Part shown: positions 33,289-45,637 of the stretch, in pieces
Layout: every line of letters begins with the position of its first letter
Numbering within the stretch: the stretch's first letter is position 1
Source of the DNA: Cordia subcordata
Lineage: Eukaryota; Streptophyta; Magnoliopsida; Boraginales; Cordiaceae
Direction: 5' to 3'
Assembly: GCA_028554755.1 (NCBI GenBank)
Contig: JAPTOF010000002.1
Span: 12,573,001 to 12,637,000, forward strand
Length of the DNA stretch: 64,000 nt
The notes under the pieces: generated by a model
Told to the model about the DNA's origin: nothing
The model's database searches: none
Seen by the model: the letters and a program-made list of their open reading frames with translations, nothing else
Program-made: the position numbers and the translations under genes

Positions 33289-36000
33289 ACGAAAGGGGAC
33301 TGACCGAGCTGAGTAAGAGGGATTTGCTTTGTGGACAAAGAACTGGAAAGCTTGAATTCTACGAGCATTGTGTCTTTGGAAGGCAAACCAAGGTGAAGTT
33401 CAGCAAGGGGCAGGAGAACACCAAAGGTACACTTGATTATATTCATTCTGATCTTTGAGGTCCTAATAAAGTTCCTTCCAAGAAAGGTGCCAGGTATTAC
33501 ATCACTTTCATTGATGCATACTCTCGGATGGTGTGGGTATACTTCTTGAAAACTAAAGATGAGGCGTTTTCAACATTTGTCGAGTGGAAGACGTTGATTA
33601 AGAAGCAGACTGGTAAACAAATTAAGCGTCTTAGGACTGACAATGGGTTTGAATATTGCAATAAAGAGTTTGATGAGTTCTGCAGGAAACATGGCATTGT
33701 GAGACACCGCACATGTGTAAGGACACCACAACAGAATGGAGTTGCAGAATGCATGAATAGAACTCTGGTGGAGAGAGCTCGTTGTTTGCTCTCCCAATTT
33801 GGTTTGAGTCAAGGCTTTTAGGCTGAAGCTGTCAATACGGCATGCTACTTAGTGAATAGGTCTCCATCCAAAGCTATTAAATTGAAAACTCCTTTTGAGT
33901 TATGGTCTGGTAAGCCTACTGACTACTCTCGATTGAGGGTGTTCGGTTGCCCTGTATACGCTCATGTGAAGGATGGCAAGTTGGAGCCGAGGGCAAAGAA
34001 ATGCATATTTCTAGGCTATGCGTCCGAGAGAAAAGATTACAGGTTGTGGTGCACAGATCCAAAGTCTTCTGGTTTCCTCATCAGCAGAGATGTGACATTC
34101 AATGAGTCTGCTTCATTAGACCAAGAAAAGGAGAAAGTGATAGCTGGTTTAGACCACGGTGTCAAAAAGCAAGTGGAAGTATTTCCTGATGTTCCAAATG
34201 TTTCGTCTGGCAATAGTAGCAGTCAAATTCAACCGACTCAACCAACTGAGGTGCATGATCAAAATGTGCCTGAACAACAGAAGTATAGCATTGCCTCTGG
34301 GCGAGAAAGGAGACAGATTAGAGAGCCTCAAAGGTATGGATACGCTGATCTTGTTGCTTAAGCTTTGACTGTTGCCAAAACAATTAAAGGACATGAGCCG
34401 AATTCATACAAAGAGGCCATATCTGGGAAAGATTCTGCTCAGTGGGTGGGTGCCATGAGTGAGGAGATTGAGTCTCTTCATAAGAATCAAACATGAGAGC
34501 TTGTTGAATTACCTAAGGGACAGCGAGTTATCGGTTGCAAATGGGTTTACAAGAAAAAGGAAGGTACTCCAGGGGTTGACGGTGCTCGATACAAGGCACG
34601 GTTGGTGGCAAAAGGCTATACACAAAGAGAAGGTGTTGACTTCAACGAAGTGTTCTCTCCGGTTGTGAAGCATAGTTCCATCAGAGTTTTACTTGCTTTG
34701 GTTGCTCTTCATGACTTAGAGCTTGAGTAGCTAGATGTGAAAACGGCGTTTTTGCATGGTGTTCTTGAAGAGCAAATTTACATGAGTCAACCGGAGAGGT
34801 ATGTAGTTTCTAGTAAGGAGAACCATATTTACAAACTGAACAAGTCCTTGTATAGGTTGAAACAGTCACCTCGGTAATGGTATAAGAGATTTGACACATT
34901 CATGGTAGGTGCTAGATACACAAGGAGTGCCTATGAAGCTGTGTGTATCTCAAAAAGCTTCCAGATGGTTTGTTTGTGTACTTGTTGTTGTATGTCAATG
35001 ATATGCTTATTGCTGCTAAAAGCATGTCTGCAATCGACAAATTAAAGAAGCAGCTAGGTGATGAGTTTGAGATGAAGGATCTTGGAGCAGCGAAGAAGAT
35101 TCTTGGCATGGAGATTCACAGAGATAGAAACGCTGGGAAGTTGTTCTTGTCTCAACAGAGTTATATTGAAAAGGTACTGGAGCGTTTCGGGATGCTTCAA
35201 ACTAAGCCTGTGTGTGTGCCGCTCGCTGCTCATTTCAAGTTGTCTGCAGATTTGTCACCTAAAACCGAGGAGGAGGTAGAGCATATGTCTCATGTTTCAT
35301 ACTCGAGTGCTGTTGGTAGCTTGATGTATGCTATAGTGTGCACTCGTCCTGATATTTCACATGCAGTTAGTGTTGTAAGCAGGTATATGGCATCACCTAG
35401 GAAAGCACACTGGGAAGCGGTGAAATGGATAATGAGATATTTGCGAGGCACTACAAATGTAGGTTTACTGTTTAACAAGATGACTGGAGATTGCGCGAGG
35501 TTGGTGGGTTATTGTGATTCAGACTTTGCGAGTGACCTTGATAAGAGAAGATCTCTGACGGGTTACGTGTTTACTCTCTCTGGATGTGCTATTAGTTGGA
35601 AAGCGACATTACAGTCTACTGTGGCATTGTCGATTACTGAGACGGAGTACATGACAATCGCAGAAGCTGTGAAGGAGGCCATATGGTTACAAGGCCTGGT
35701 TCGTGATCTTGGACTGCAGCAAGATACAAGTACAGTCTTTTGTGATAGCCAGAGTGCAATCCATCTGACGAAGAATCAGATGTATCATGAGAGGACTAAA
35801 CACATTGATATCAGATATCACTTTATCAGAATGTTGTGTCACAAGAAATCATATCGGTGCAGAAGATTTCTACCCATGAGAATCCAGCAGATATGATGAC
35901 CAAGGTGGTTCCAGTCAGCAAGTTCAAGCATTGCTTGGACTTGGTTGCTATTTGCGGTGCGGAGCATTGGGCCCTTAGGGGCAGTTGGCTACAGGGATAA
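33264..36000 (+). pseudogene. Tork-like copia integrase, RT and RNase H, broken
   Basis: The GAG-pre-integrase zinc module keeps its His pair (RLGHMNERG precursor) but one Cys is Tyr (FYEHC). The integrase triad is present: Asp in HSDL, Asp in RTDNG, Glu in NGVAE. Stops lie at 33457 (Trp position after HSDL), 33819 (after LSQGF), 34359, 34494, 34728 (after LELE) and 34876 (after QSPR). From 34943 the frame is open to 35896, with a frameshift near 35830, and homologous sequence continues to a stop at 36000. The RT catalytic box YVDD reads YVND (near 34994), an Asp-to-Asn change. The RNase H motifs CDSDFASD, TETEY and CDSQSAIHL are kept. Confidence 0.93.
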
Positions 36001-36041
36001 TGGTGTATTGATTGGAGCGAATACGTGCTAAGGTGGAGATT

Positions 36042-36374
36042 TGTTGAATGTGGCCTGTATTCTTGGGCAACAAGAATAGCAGATTTTCTTGTTAGCAATA
36101 TTACCTTATTCGCTTGTTACCTTTTGTAGCACATAATTAATTAGTTGCCTTTTCTGCTTAATAGGTTTAGGAAACCTTTGCACTATAAATTTGTGGCAAT
36201 ACTCATTATGTTATATGTGAGAGAGAAACCAAAGTGAAAGCCTTGTAGCATTCGTGATCAATAATAGAATTATTCTCTGCTGCCCGTGGATGTAGGTTTT
36301 AAAGCCGAACCACGTAATTCTTGTATCCGTTATTTCTTCTCGTATTGTTCGTGTTTGCATGTTTTTCCCCAACA
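36042..36374 (+). repeat. 3' LTR of the Tork-like copia element
   Basis: Matches the 5' LTR apart from about 13 substitutions and one indel in 333 bp (hand count). It is directly preceded by the purine tract AAGGTGGAGATT. Confidence 0.95.
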
Positions 36375-39300
36375 GCCCATAAGTAACATATGAGAGAAAA
36401 TGAATTTGAGAGAACTACGATATCTCAACAAAAATAGATTAAAACAGGATAGATAAGATTCAAAACAAGGTCCAACTCTAATAACATAACTTAAAGTTCT
36501 ATTTCAAAATTAATTTATACAGATAGAATATCCTGAGATCTATATATTTGATCTTGAAATTCCCAATTTAATATATGAGACATTTAAATTTTCGAACAGC
36601 AGAGATAGCAATACAACTTTGAAACTTTTTGGTATCAAGTTTTGGTTAATTACGTCATTATCTTCCTTCTATTCCTGATGATGATGAACACCTTTATATC
36701 ATTTTATGATCACATATCTTAACCTTTTTTTTGCTGATTTTGTCTGTATATACCATGGACGAAACATCCTGAGCCATTCGAGTTGCTTTCTTCTTATTGT
36801 GGGGGTGTACTCAGTCTCAAAGTGCACCCTGAAGTGGTAAAGACACTCTATCAGGGTCCCAAAATACAGTTGTTGCACTATTTGTGACGCATGCGCATAT
36901 TGTAATTGTAACGATTCAAGTTTGACTATTAGTTTGTGAATGCATTGAGTATCTAACATATTTTAGTTTATATTGCTTGAGAACCAGAAACTTTGAAACC
37001 CTATATGCATATCTTTTATGCGATTAATGTAGAGTGATATATCATTAGTAAAAAACGAGACTTGGTGTTGGAAAAAGACTGTCTCCAAATCTATCGTTGC
37101 TAAATATGGTTTGATCAATATTCTGTCTTTAATCCCGCATCAAATTGTACAATCATAGAAAATTTTATAGATCCTTTGGTGCCACATAGTTGCAGGATTG
37201 ATGTTATTTGCAAGTAAATAATTGATGTTATTTGCAAGTAATTAATACTCTATAGTTGGGTCCTAATCGCCTTCTCATGATTGGGAACTTATAAAGTTTC
37301 TTGCCCGGTTGCGTCATCAAATTTTGAGACTTCAAATCAAGAATGGTGACTTTAAAATTTCAGCTATTTATTTTAGACACCCTTTTTAATTAAATAAAGT
37401 AATATTTACCAATTTATCAGTTCAAATTTAACTGTTGATATTTAAGAGAAACAAATCTATTCATTCATAATTTACATCATCTTTAAAGGAAGAGAATCGG
37501 AAAAGAAAAGACCTAAACGCGTCATGATACTATATTAATCTAAAAGGTATGAGACAAGATCACAAGGCACTGTTAAAATATCTTTAAAAAGAGACTACAA
37601 ACACAATTTTAGCCACAATTATGGGCAAGGCACTGGCATTATTGTATTAAAACTCTTTCTCATATTTTTCTTTCAAATATCCTCCTGATGCACTTCTCTT
37701 TTTATTGCATAACACCAACATATTCAGGTATATTTTTTAATAGTGCTATATAACTTTTACTTTATTGTATATGAGGAGAGCATAAAATATTAACTCCATG
37801 ACTGGGTATGTCTTGAGAATATTGATCAACCAAAACATGATTTTGTTTACACCAATTGATGTTATCATACTTTTTAATTGTACATGAGAATCAACTAACT
37901 ACTCTAGGCAGTCTTGAAGAATCCACTAAACTGATGATACCTTCTTATGTATATGCATGTTCACCAGACTATGCTAAAACAAAAGTCAATATAGTTGCTT
38001 GATTAATCAGTAATTTCATCATGATATCAGAACTTAATTATGAGTTAAAGACTCACCGTCGCACATTTAAAAATATAAAAATTGTTCATGTATAAAGTTC
38101 AAAAATAAACCATGTCCATATGTAAGAGGATATGTTAATATAATAAATTAATTAATTAATTAATATTCTCTTTATAAATTTAAATTTTTAAATGAAACAA
38201 ACAATGATGGCTCTAACATATTACAAGACTTAAACAAAACACTTAAGTAGGCAATTCTTCAAATCATTGTTGAAGACAGATGAGGTGAACCATACAATTT
38301 GTACGAGGGGAAGGGATCCCAAAGTTTGAAGTGCTTTTCGTACCCGAATATCAAATCAATTTAATATGTAGTTTGAACACGTAATGATCTTTATCTTTTG
38401 CTTGGAAATCAAACTTTTTTGGATGTTGATATGTTAGTTTGGGCTAGGGTTTGTGTTGTGGACCAAATCTTGGGCTTTAGCCCTATTTCTACTAGCATTG
38501 ATTTGGCCCACACTCATCTCGGCCTTCGGCCTATTTCTTTCGGCTAATGTATCAATTTGTTTATTGGCCATCTTGGGATGGTGCCGCGTTCGTAGTTTTC
38601 CCTTCTTTTTTTTCTTTTCTGTTTTTGGTTAATGCAAGTGTTTGCTAGGTAGAAGAAAAAGTGCCGTTAAATTTTATTGAAAAATATCTAATAACTCATA
38701 AAAAACTTATAATTATGTCAATTAGTTTGGTTATGTTATACAATAACTACAAAATATAGTATGTTGAGAAATATAAAGAAAATAGAGAGAAGTTGAATGG
38801 TATTGATACTTAGAATTGAATTAGAAAATAGCTTGGGATCACCCTTATTTATATTTTTCATAAGCTCTTACCTGCAAAAGTACTGCACATGCACTGATGC
38901 AATGCTTGTATATGTGTTGACACAATAAGCTGCTGATACAGACGATGACACAGAGATGGATAACGCTAACATAAGAGATAACATCATCCTGGATGAGGAT
39001 GACACAATAATGACATCATCGTAAATTATAATGATTATCTTGTCACCCATTTCTGTATTACGTAATTCCATATTACAATTTCGCTCTTGTCTATATTACA
39101 CCTTTGCATTTTTATCTCCAATCTTTTATTGAGAGAGGTAACGATTTTTACTGGATGATTCACATGAAGGAATTGATTAATTCATTGCGAGAATAATTAC
39201 ATGAATTTATCATATAATAAGATAATTAATTTATTGGGGAGTGACCATTGGCCAACAAATTATTTGATCATGTTTGATATTTAAAGAACAAAATAAATGG

Positions 39301-40101
39301 ACTGTAGAATGAAGAGGTTCCTGATTCGCAGCATTACATACTTCTCTCTACAAATATTTGAATGATTTGGTTAGATAAACTAGAGTGTTATCATATTACA
39401 AGGATCTAACAAAATTGAGTGATTAAATACTCAGTCTTGCATGTTGGTGATTTCTTCTGAGTGAGATATACTCTCTGTTTTTCTTTCTTTTTTTTTCTTT
39501 TCCCCTCCCTTTTCACCCTCACCTCCAACTTATTAATCCCATCCAAATTCGGAATATTAAACCGACCAAATCAACTTAAAATTAATGAAAAATTTTGGGT
39601 TGGTTTTGTTATTTTATATGAATAAAAATCAATTGGTCAGTTTCAAATGAAATCAACTGGTTTGATTTGGTTTGAAATAGGTTCAGAAGTCAAAACAAAT
39701 CAAACTGAATTATATTCATCTCAAATTTTATGTGTATATTAGGTAAACTTATAGGAACTATGTTCACCCCTAATTTTATGTGTATATTAATTAAATTTGT
39801 AATACCGATGATGAATCAAAGTTAATCTGCTGATTAATGTTTTCGTTTTTTGAAATTATTGGGTAAATTTATTATTTTCTTTGCTTTTCTGAAATCTTTG
39901 TATAAAATTTAAAATCTTTTTATAAGAATCGAAATTAAACCAAACTAACTTTAGAGATGTTGGTTTGTTATGGTTATTTTATATAACTGAAATTAATTGA
40001 TTAATTTTTAATGAAAATCAATTAATTTGATTTGGCCCACAATAAGTTCAAAATCAAACCAAAGTGGACCATGTTTATCCCTTGTCTAGACGTCTGACTT
40101 A
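36375..40101. other. Intergenic, no gene recognised
   Basis: No credible gene on either strand. A slightly GC-richer stretch at 38430-38600 with CTCGGCCTTCGGCC looks like part of an old LTR. From 39540 to 40085 there are TTTGATTTGGTTTG-type motifs in both orientations, suggesting decayed MITEs related to the one at 25880. Confidence 0.55.
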
Positions 40102-40823
40102 GTGCGTGTTCGGCAATAGCTTTTCAAGTAGCGTTTAGCGTTTTGACTGGTCAAAATGCTATTTTGCTAAATTATTGTTGTTCAGTAAACTAGCGTTTCA
40201 AGTAGCTTTTTAAGAAGCTTTTAGCGTTTCAACTAGCGTTTCTCAAAAGCTCAAAATTTTAGCGTTTCAGGTAGCTTTTAGCTTTTCATGTTTTTTTTTG
40301 GCAATTCTACCTTTTTGCATTTTTTTATTTTTCTATTCTTTCTCCAATCTCTCTTTATATTTTTACCTTTTCTTTCAAAAATATAAATAAGAAATAATAT
40401 AAAAATGAATTTCAATTTCTCTATAATCAACATTACTAAAAGCATAAGTTTTATTAGTATCTTCTTTTTTACAAAATAATTTTGAATCTATTAAAATTAA
40501 CTTTTGTAATATTGATATAAATGTTTCATCAAAAAATTAGTTATACTTTAATATTAAAAAATGATTATGAGAATAAATATCTAATTATGAAATATATTAT
40601 CTTATTCCTATAATAGTAATAGTAATTACAATTATCATAATAACAATAATAATAATAACATGATATCAATGTCCTCCTACGTCATTTAATATTCATCAGC
40701 TAATCTAGCAACTAATTTTACCGAACACATTTTGTTCAATCAACTAGTTAAGTAGCTATCCACTAACAGCTAAAATACAACAGCTATCAGCTACTCTAAC
40801 AGCTAAATTTGCCGAACAGGCCC
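40102..40823. mobile_element. Tourist-like MITE, copy 1
   Basis: The 722-bp element has ends GTGCGTGTTCGGCAA and, inverted, GGGCCTGTTCGGCAA. It is flanked on both sides by TTA, the usual PIF/Harbinger (Tourist) target-site duplication. Subterminal AGCGTTT/AGCTTTT motifs on the left and AACAGCTA/TCAGCTA motifs on the right are shared with copy 2. There is no transposase ORF. Confidence 0.85.
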
Positions 40824-40826
40824 TTA

Positions 40827-41545
40827 GGCTTTGTTCGGCAACAACGTTTGGAGTAGCGTTTAGCACTTTTGTTGGATTAAAACACTATTTTGTCTAATTA
40901 ACACTAATCGGTAAGACAACGTTTCAAAAGAGAATTTTAAGGAGCATTTAACGTTTAAAGCAGTGTTTCTCAAACGTCATATTTATTAACGTTTCAAAAT
41001 ATAAAACAATGTTTCATATTTCTTTTTCAATCTTACCCTTTTTTCTCAATCTTATCTTATCCTTATTTTCTTTCAATCATATTTGTCATGTATAAATTTT
41101 TATATAATAATTTATTATTCTACTTTATTCTGCATAAACTTTTTTTATGCAAATAATTTATCCGTTTATTTTTTTTTATTTTTCATACCAAAAAACCTTT
41201 GGTTCTTCTAAAATTATATTTTTTGTTATCTTGATAAAAAAATTATTTATTAAGAAATTATTTTTGTAATGCTTAATAATAGATTATTATTATTATTATT
41301 ATCATCATATATATTTAGTTATAAATGTATCGTCTTATTTCAATATTATGATCAACAATAATTATAATAATCATAAAAATAGTAACTAAAATAAAGTGCT
41401 ACCTATGTCTTTTTATGTAATTTTTACATCCACCAGCTAACCTATCTGGAAATAGCTAAAATTTAATAGCTATTCGCTATTACAACATCTATCAGCTACT
41501 TAAACCGCTTAGCTATCTAAACAACTCTTTTTGCCGAACAGGGCC
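40827..41545. mobile_element. Tourist-like MITE, copy 2, directly adjacent
   Basis: This element is 719 bp with ends GGCTTTGTTCGGCAA and, inverted, GGCCCTGTTCGGCAA. It is flanked by TTA on both sides. The left TTA (40824-40826) is also the right TTA of copy 1, so the two elements are separated by only the 3-bp target. They have the same orientation and internal layout. Confidence 0.85.
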
Positions 41546-42067
41546 TTAGTGTGTGATCTCACATCTAAATCTCTTTATATAAACTGTGCTTGTAGATTTG
41601 GTGGACAATCATGCTAATGACTAGTGGCTTTCTATGAAGTACAGATTAGATATACAAATATACGATACCATACGATACGATATGCTAATGCACGTTTTTT
41701 TAAATTAAGGTACGACATGTTGGGATGCGTTACATAAAATATATTTAAATTTATTAAATATAGTAAATAAATATCATTTTTATTATATTTAAAAAAAACA
41801 CTAAAAACATGATATATGAATGAATATATGTATGAATAGATATAACTAGCTTGATGCTTTAACTCCACAAGAATTGAAGGTCCAAGTATGTTGTCCATAA
41901 GAGGTGTATTGGCCTCTTGATTGAGTAATTGTTCGACGTTCAGCAGACACATGTTAGAAGAGTGTCGAGAAAGTGTCAAAAAAAAGGGAAAAATTATAAT
42001 TGTTAAGTGTCGGTATCAACACGTGTCGGTCATATATACGTGACTCTTCAGAGACTCTGAGAGTGTC

Positions 42068-43372
42068 TGTAGGGGCAAAAATCCTAAGGGGGGTGAATTA
42101 AGATATTGAACACTTTTGCAATTTAAAAATTTATCAACTATATCACACACTTTCACCTAAGCAATATATCAAACCCTACGTAATCTAAAATGGCAAGTAA
42201 AGTAAAGTAGAGATAAGAAAGAGAATAACAAACGATTTTTAGATGGTTTGGCCTTGTCTACATCCACCGCCCAAGGTAGCTCCTCCTTGGGACTTCAATC
42301 AACTCCACTATAGTACTTCTTCAAAGTTTGGTGAGGCACAAATCAAGTGTTACAACTCTTTGAACCCAATTTCAAAGATCCAAAAGACACTTTCTATAGG
42401 ATTTTCCCACACTCTTCTCAAGTTCAATAAATATAACTCACAAGATTTTCTAGCTCAAAGAGTGTGTATACAATAAAGATTGAAGAAGAATATATGTGTT
42501 GTAAATGAGACTTCTCAAAGTTGGATATAGCAAAATATTGCTCTTGAATGCTCAAGGATTTCATAATAATAGCTAAAAGATTTTAACAATGAATGATAAT
42601 AAAAGATTTTTGCAAGCTTAGATTGATGCATTTAGATGCTTTGAAGGTGTATTTAAAGAGTTTTTGGAGTTAGGGTTATGGTAGGTGGAAGAAAGAAGAA
42701 AAATTGGGGCTGAATGATAATAAACGGTTAATACATTTATTATAGCAACACGTTCGGCCAGTCGACTAGCGAGGTCGACTGGCTTGCCCTTTGCCTTTCT
42801 ACCTAGGCCAGACGCCTCAACCAATTGACTAGCTGGGGGGTCCAGCTAGACTAGAAGCTGAAAACAAAGTCAAAGCAAGCCAAAAGCCGTTTAGGACAAT
42901 TCTAACTCATTTTCATAACATCAAATCAACTCCAAACAAGTTTTAAAAGAAGCTACAAGTCATTCCAAAACATGTGTTTGAAGAATCTCATGTGTTTTAT
43001 GTAATCAAACCAAGTTATGCATTTGTAACACAATATCCATGAGGTTTCTAGAAAAAATGAAAATGAACTGCTTGAGCTATTAAATGTGAAACTAAGGCTA
43101 TTCACAAAAGAGCATAATAATCGATATCCCTTATAACACCTAGTCTCCGCCTTATGACTTCACATCTCCTTCTTCTTCAAGCTTGAGCTCTATTCTTTGA
43201 TCAATGAATCTTCCATGTAAACAAGCTCAAAGTTTAACATCTTGTCCTATTTTCCAAGCACTTATCTTGTGATATTCATTTGAAGCTTCACAAGATGCAA
43301 TTTAATAAATGAAAGATAATTTTTATCATCAAAATTAATATAACAATGAGTAATTAGCTAATTTAGCCAACA
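42068..43372 (-). mobile_element. Solo LTR, 1305 bp, with perfect 5-bp TSD
   Basis: The element starts TGTAGGGGCAAAAATCC and ends TTTAGCCAACA, flanked on both sides by GTGTC (42063-42067 and 43373-43377). No PBS, PPT or coding sequence lies inside, so it is a solo LTR left by LTR-LTR recombination. Minus orientation is inferred from TGTTGGCTAAA at the putative 5' end and a TTTAAATA-like promoter. The length suggests a large copia or gypsy family; the lineage is not determined. Confidence 0.87.
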
Positions 43373-43449
43373 GTGTCGACATTTTATAGGTGCCTCTTAA
43401 TATCTACATGTATAAATATGTAAGAATCCACAATGTCTTTAGTCTTATG

Positions 43450-43721
43450 CTCTGTTTTTTATAGTCTTATTTTAAGATACTTATTCTATTGAAATGAGGG
43501 TAAATCTTATAAGATTTAAGAAATTTTATCATGCATCCTATATAAATTCAAACCAAAACCATACTTTTTATCTTATGAGAAATAAGCAATCTATCTTATT
43601 TTATTTTTTACAACTATAAAATGAATGGTACATGTGATAAAATATCTTAAATCTTATAAAATATCTCTAAATTTCAATAGAATAAACATATTACAATAAA
43701 ATCATTCCAAAGACACTATTA
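43450..43721. mobile_element. MITE, family P, copy 2
   Basis: Shares the TTATTTTAAGATACTTAT left arm, an interior AAATCTTATAAAATATCTC and a right arm ATCATTCCAAAGAC with the copy at 23007-23275. Non-coding. Confidence 0.65.
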
Positions 43722-44812
43722 ATACTTTTCTCAATAAGCAAGCATCATACGTACATTTTTTTCTTTGAACTAATTTCCGTCACCCATATTGTCTTTTGTA
43801 GTAGTATAAACTTTTAAAGTCAAAAACAGCCGTTTATGCTGATCTAACTTGTCAGGTGATGCATGTGATAGAATTTATGCACATAAACTACTTAAAGAAT
43901 TAGCATGTTGTAAACAACAATATTCATTGCATTGTAAACAGATCAATTGCTACTATTTAGTTCTAAATGAAATAGTTCAAAATTTCAAACGATGGAAATT
44001 AAAAAAAATATGAATTCAACAACTTTATCAAGCATAAATAATTGTATACAAGAGTCTCACCAACTTATGGAACATCAAATTTCAGGACCTATTCATGATT
44101 TATTAATAAAATTTTCAATTTTTTTCTTTCACGTGTGTGACCAAAATTTAAAAAAGAAAAAATACTGTTTTTTCAAGAGAGAAACTTCCCGAATGAAATA
44201 TATTTTCCACAAAAAAAGAAAGAAAGAAAGAAAGAAAGAAGAGAAGCAATTTATTTGTATGTATAAATTGGTAGGGACACTTTTCTTTTAGGTATAAAAA
44301 GTAAAAAGTCAGAAATGGGATTGATATGATTAGACATTGCCTCGTGCCTACTCGAATTGCCACACCCATAAATCATGATAGACGAACTCGCCCACGCTCC
44401 TATATACGTTGTGCAAACAGGTAATTATTATATGGATAAACTCACATATATATATATATATATTATAATATGTCGACTTTCTTTTTTTAATTCTAAAAGT
44501 TAACTCACGAGGTGAAGTTTGTCCCCACACTCACAAGTTAATCATCAACTCTTTCACAACCGACATAGATAACCAACACTTACTAAAACTCAAGGAATCA
44601 AGCAAGTTTTAGGTGGACAAATGACTAATATATATATATACACAGAGTTTATATGTATATCCCACTGAAAGCAATTCTTTAGGACTATCTATAGAGCAGA
44701 AGCAATTGATTTGTGTACTACATGGGTCTGGCGGGGTGTTCATGCACCCAAAGGTTGTCAATGCTCAAGGTTATTACTAATATGACTATCATCATCATCA
44801 TCATCATCATCA

Positions 44813-44859
<47 letters not shown>

Positions 44860-45203
44860 TTGGGTAAAGATTTCACAAGGAAAATGAAAATGAGGAATTT
44901 CTGGATCATTTTTCCTTTACATACTTCGGCAAACTATGACAATGTCAAGAAACAAGTTAATTTCTTTTGCTTTTACGTATATAGGATCATCTACTCACAA
45001 CTTCTACTTACAATGCGAGAATACGTCTCAATATTTTGTTTTATCAACCTACGTCTTATAAATACATACAGGTGCTAAATGTAGAAACTCGGACTTAAAA
45101 CTTTAATGTACAAGTCAACACTTCTATTGTATTTTTAACTTCAAAAGCCATACTAATCTTTTTCCCGTGCAATGTATGGGACAGTAAAATATAAATTTAT
45201 GTA
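43722..45203. other. Intergenic with microsatellites
   Basis: No gene seen. It contains an (AAAG)n tract at about 44213-44241 and a compound (ATC)n(ATT)n tract at 44787-44859, which accounts for a spurious poly-Ile ORF. Confidence 0.65.
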
Positions 45204-45637
45204 TGTTAGGAAATTAGGACGCATAATACACACTCACACAGCGGAATTAAAGCACGAGTAACAAAAAAAGAATACGCAGAATTAAAACGTGGTTCGGCCC
45301 TCTGCCTACGTCCACGAAAAACTCCACTAGATAGAAAAGAGTACAAACTCAATAGGACTTTTTGTACGGATAGAAAAGTCTAAACCCTCCCTCACGGTAT
45401 TCTTACAATGGCTATCTTTCTCAGCCTAGACATATTGCAACACACACATCTTTTTCAACTGATATAAGAGTCATATTTATAGAGGAGATTTCCTTGTCCT
45501 CCAAGACAAATGATTTCCTAATCTATTAATTCTAACATAACTAAGACTCTTATCATAACTAGAATTTTGACTCTCATTAAGACTCTTTCATAATCTCAAT
45601 ATGGACTTGCGCTTAGCACTTGAGCCATAACCCAACA
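45204..45637 (-). repeat. 3' LTR of the gag-only element
   Basis: On the minus strand it starts TGTTGGGTTATGGCTC and ends TTTCCTAACA. It contains a TATAAATA-type box (plus strand TATTTATAGAGG near 45475) and pairs with 47449-47884. Confidence 0.93.

Larger units (their letters stand above)
30798..36374 (+). mobile_element. Full-length Ty1/copia retrotransposon, Tork/Tnt1-like, inactive
   Basis: The element is 5577 bp with two LTRs of 332-333 bp that differ at about 13 positions plus one indel by hand count. The primer-binding site TGGTATCATAGC (31133-31144) differs from the tRNA-iMet PBS by one base. A purine tract (GGTGGAGATT) precedes the 3' LTR. The flanking 5-mers GCCTA and GCCCA form a probable target-site duplication with one mismatch. 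Domain order is gag, protease, integrase, RT, RNase H. The gag and pol sequences resemble the Tork lineage that includes tobacco Tnt1. Multiple stops, a frameshift and a changed RT catalytic Asp make it non-functional. Confidence 0.95.

Noticed and set aside
38868..39071. Minus-strand 67-codon ORF rich in Ser, Val and Ile
   Set aside because: No recognisable domain, start context or splice signals; its repeats of GATGAC/ATCATC explain the open frame.
44713..45078. ORF with a long poly-Ile run
   Set aside because: It comes from the (ATC)n(ATT)n microsatellite; no domain on either side.
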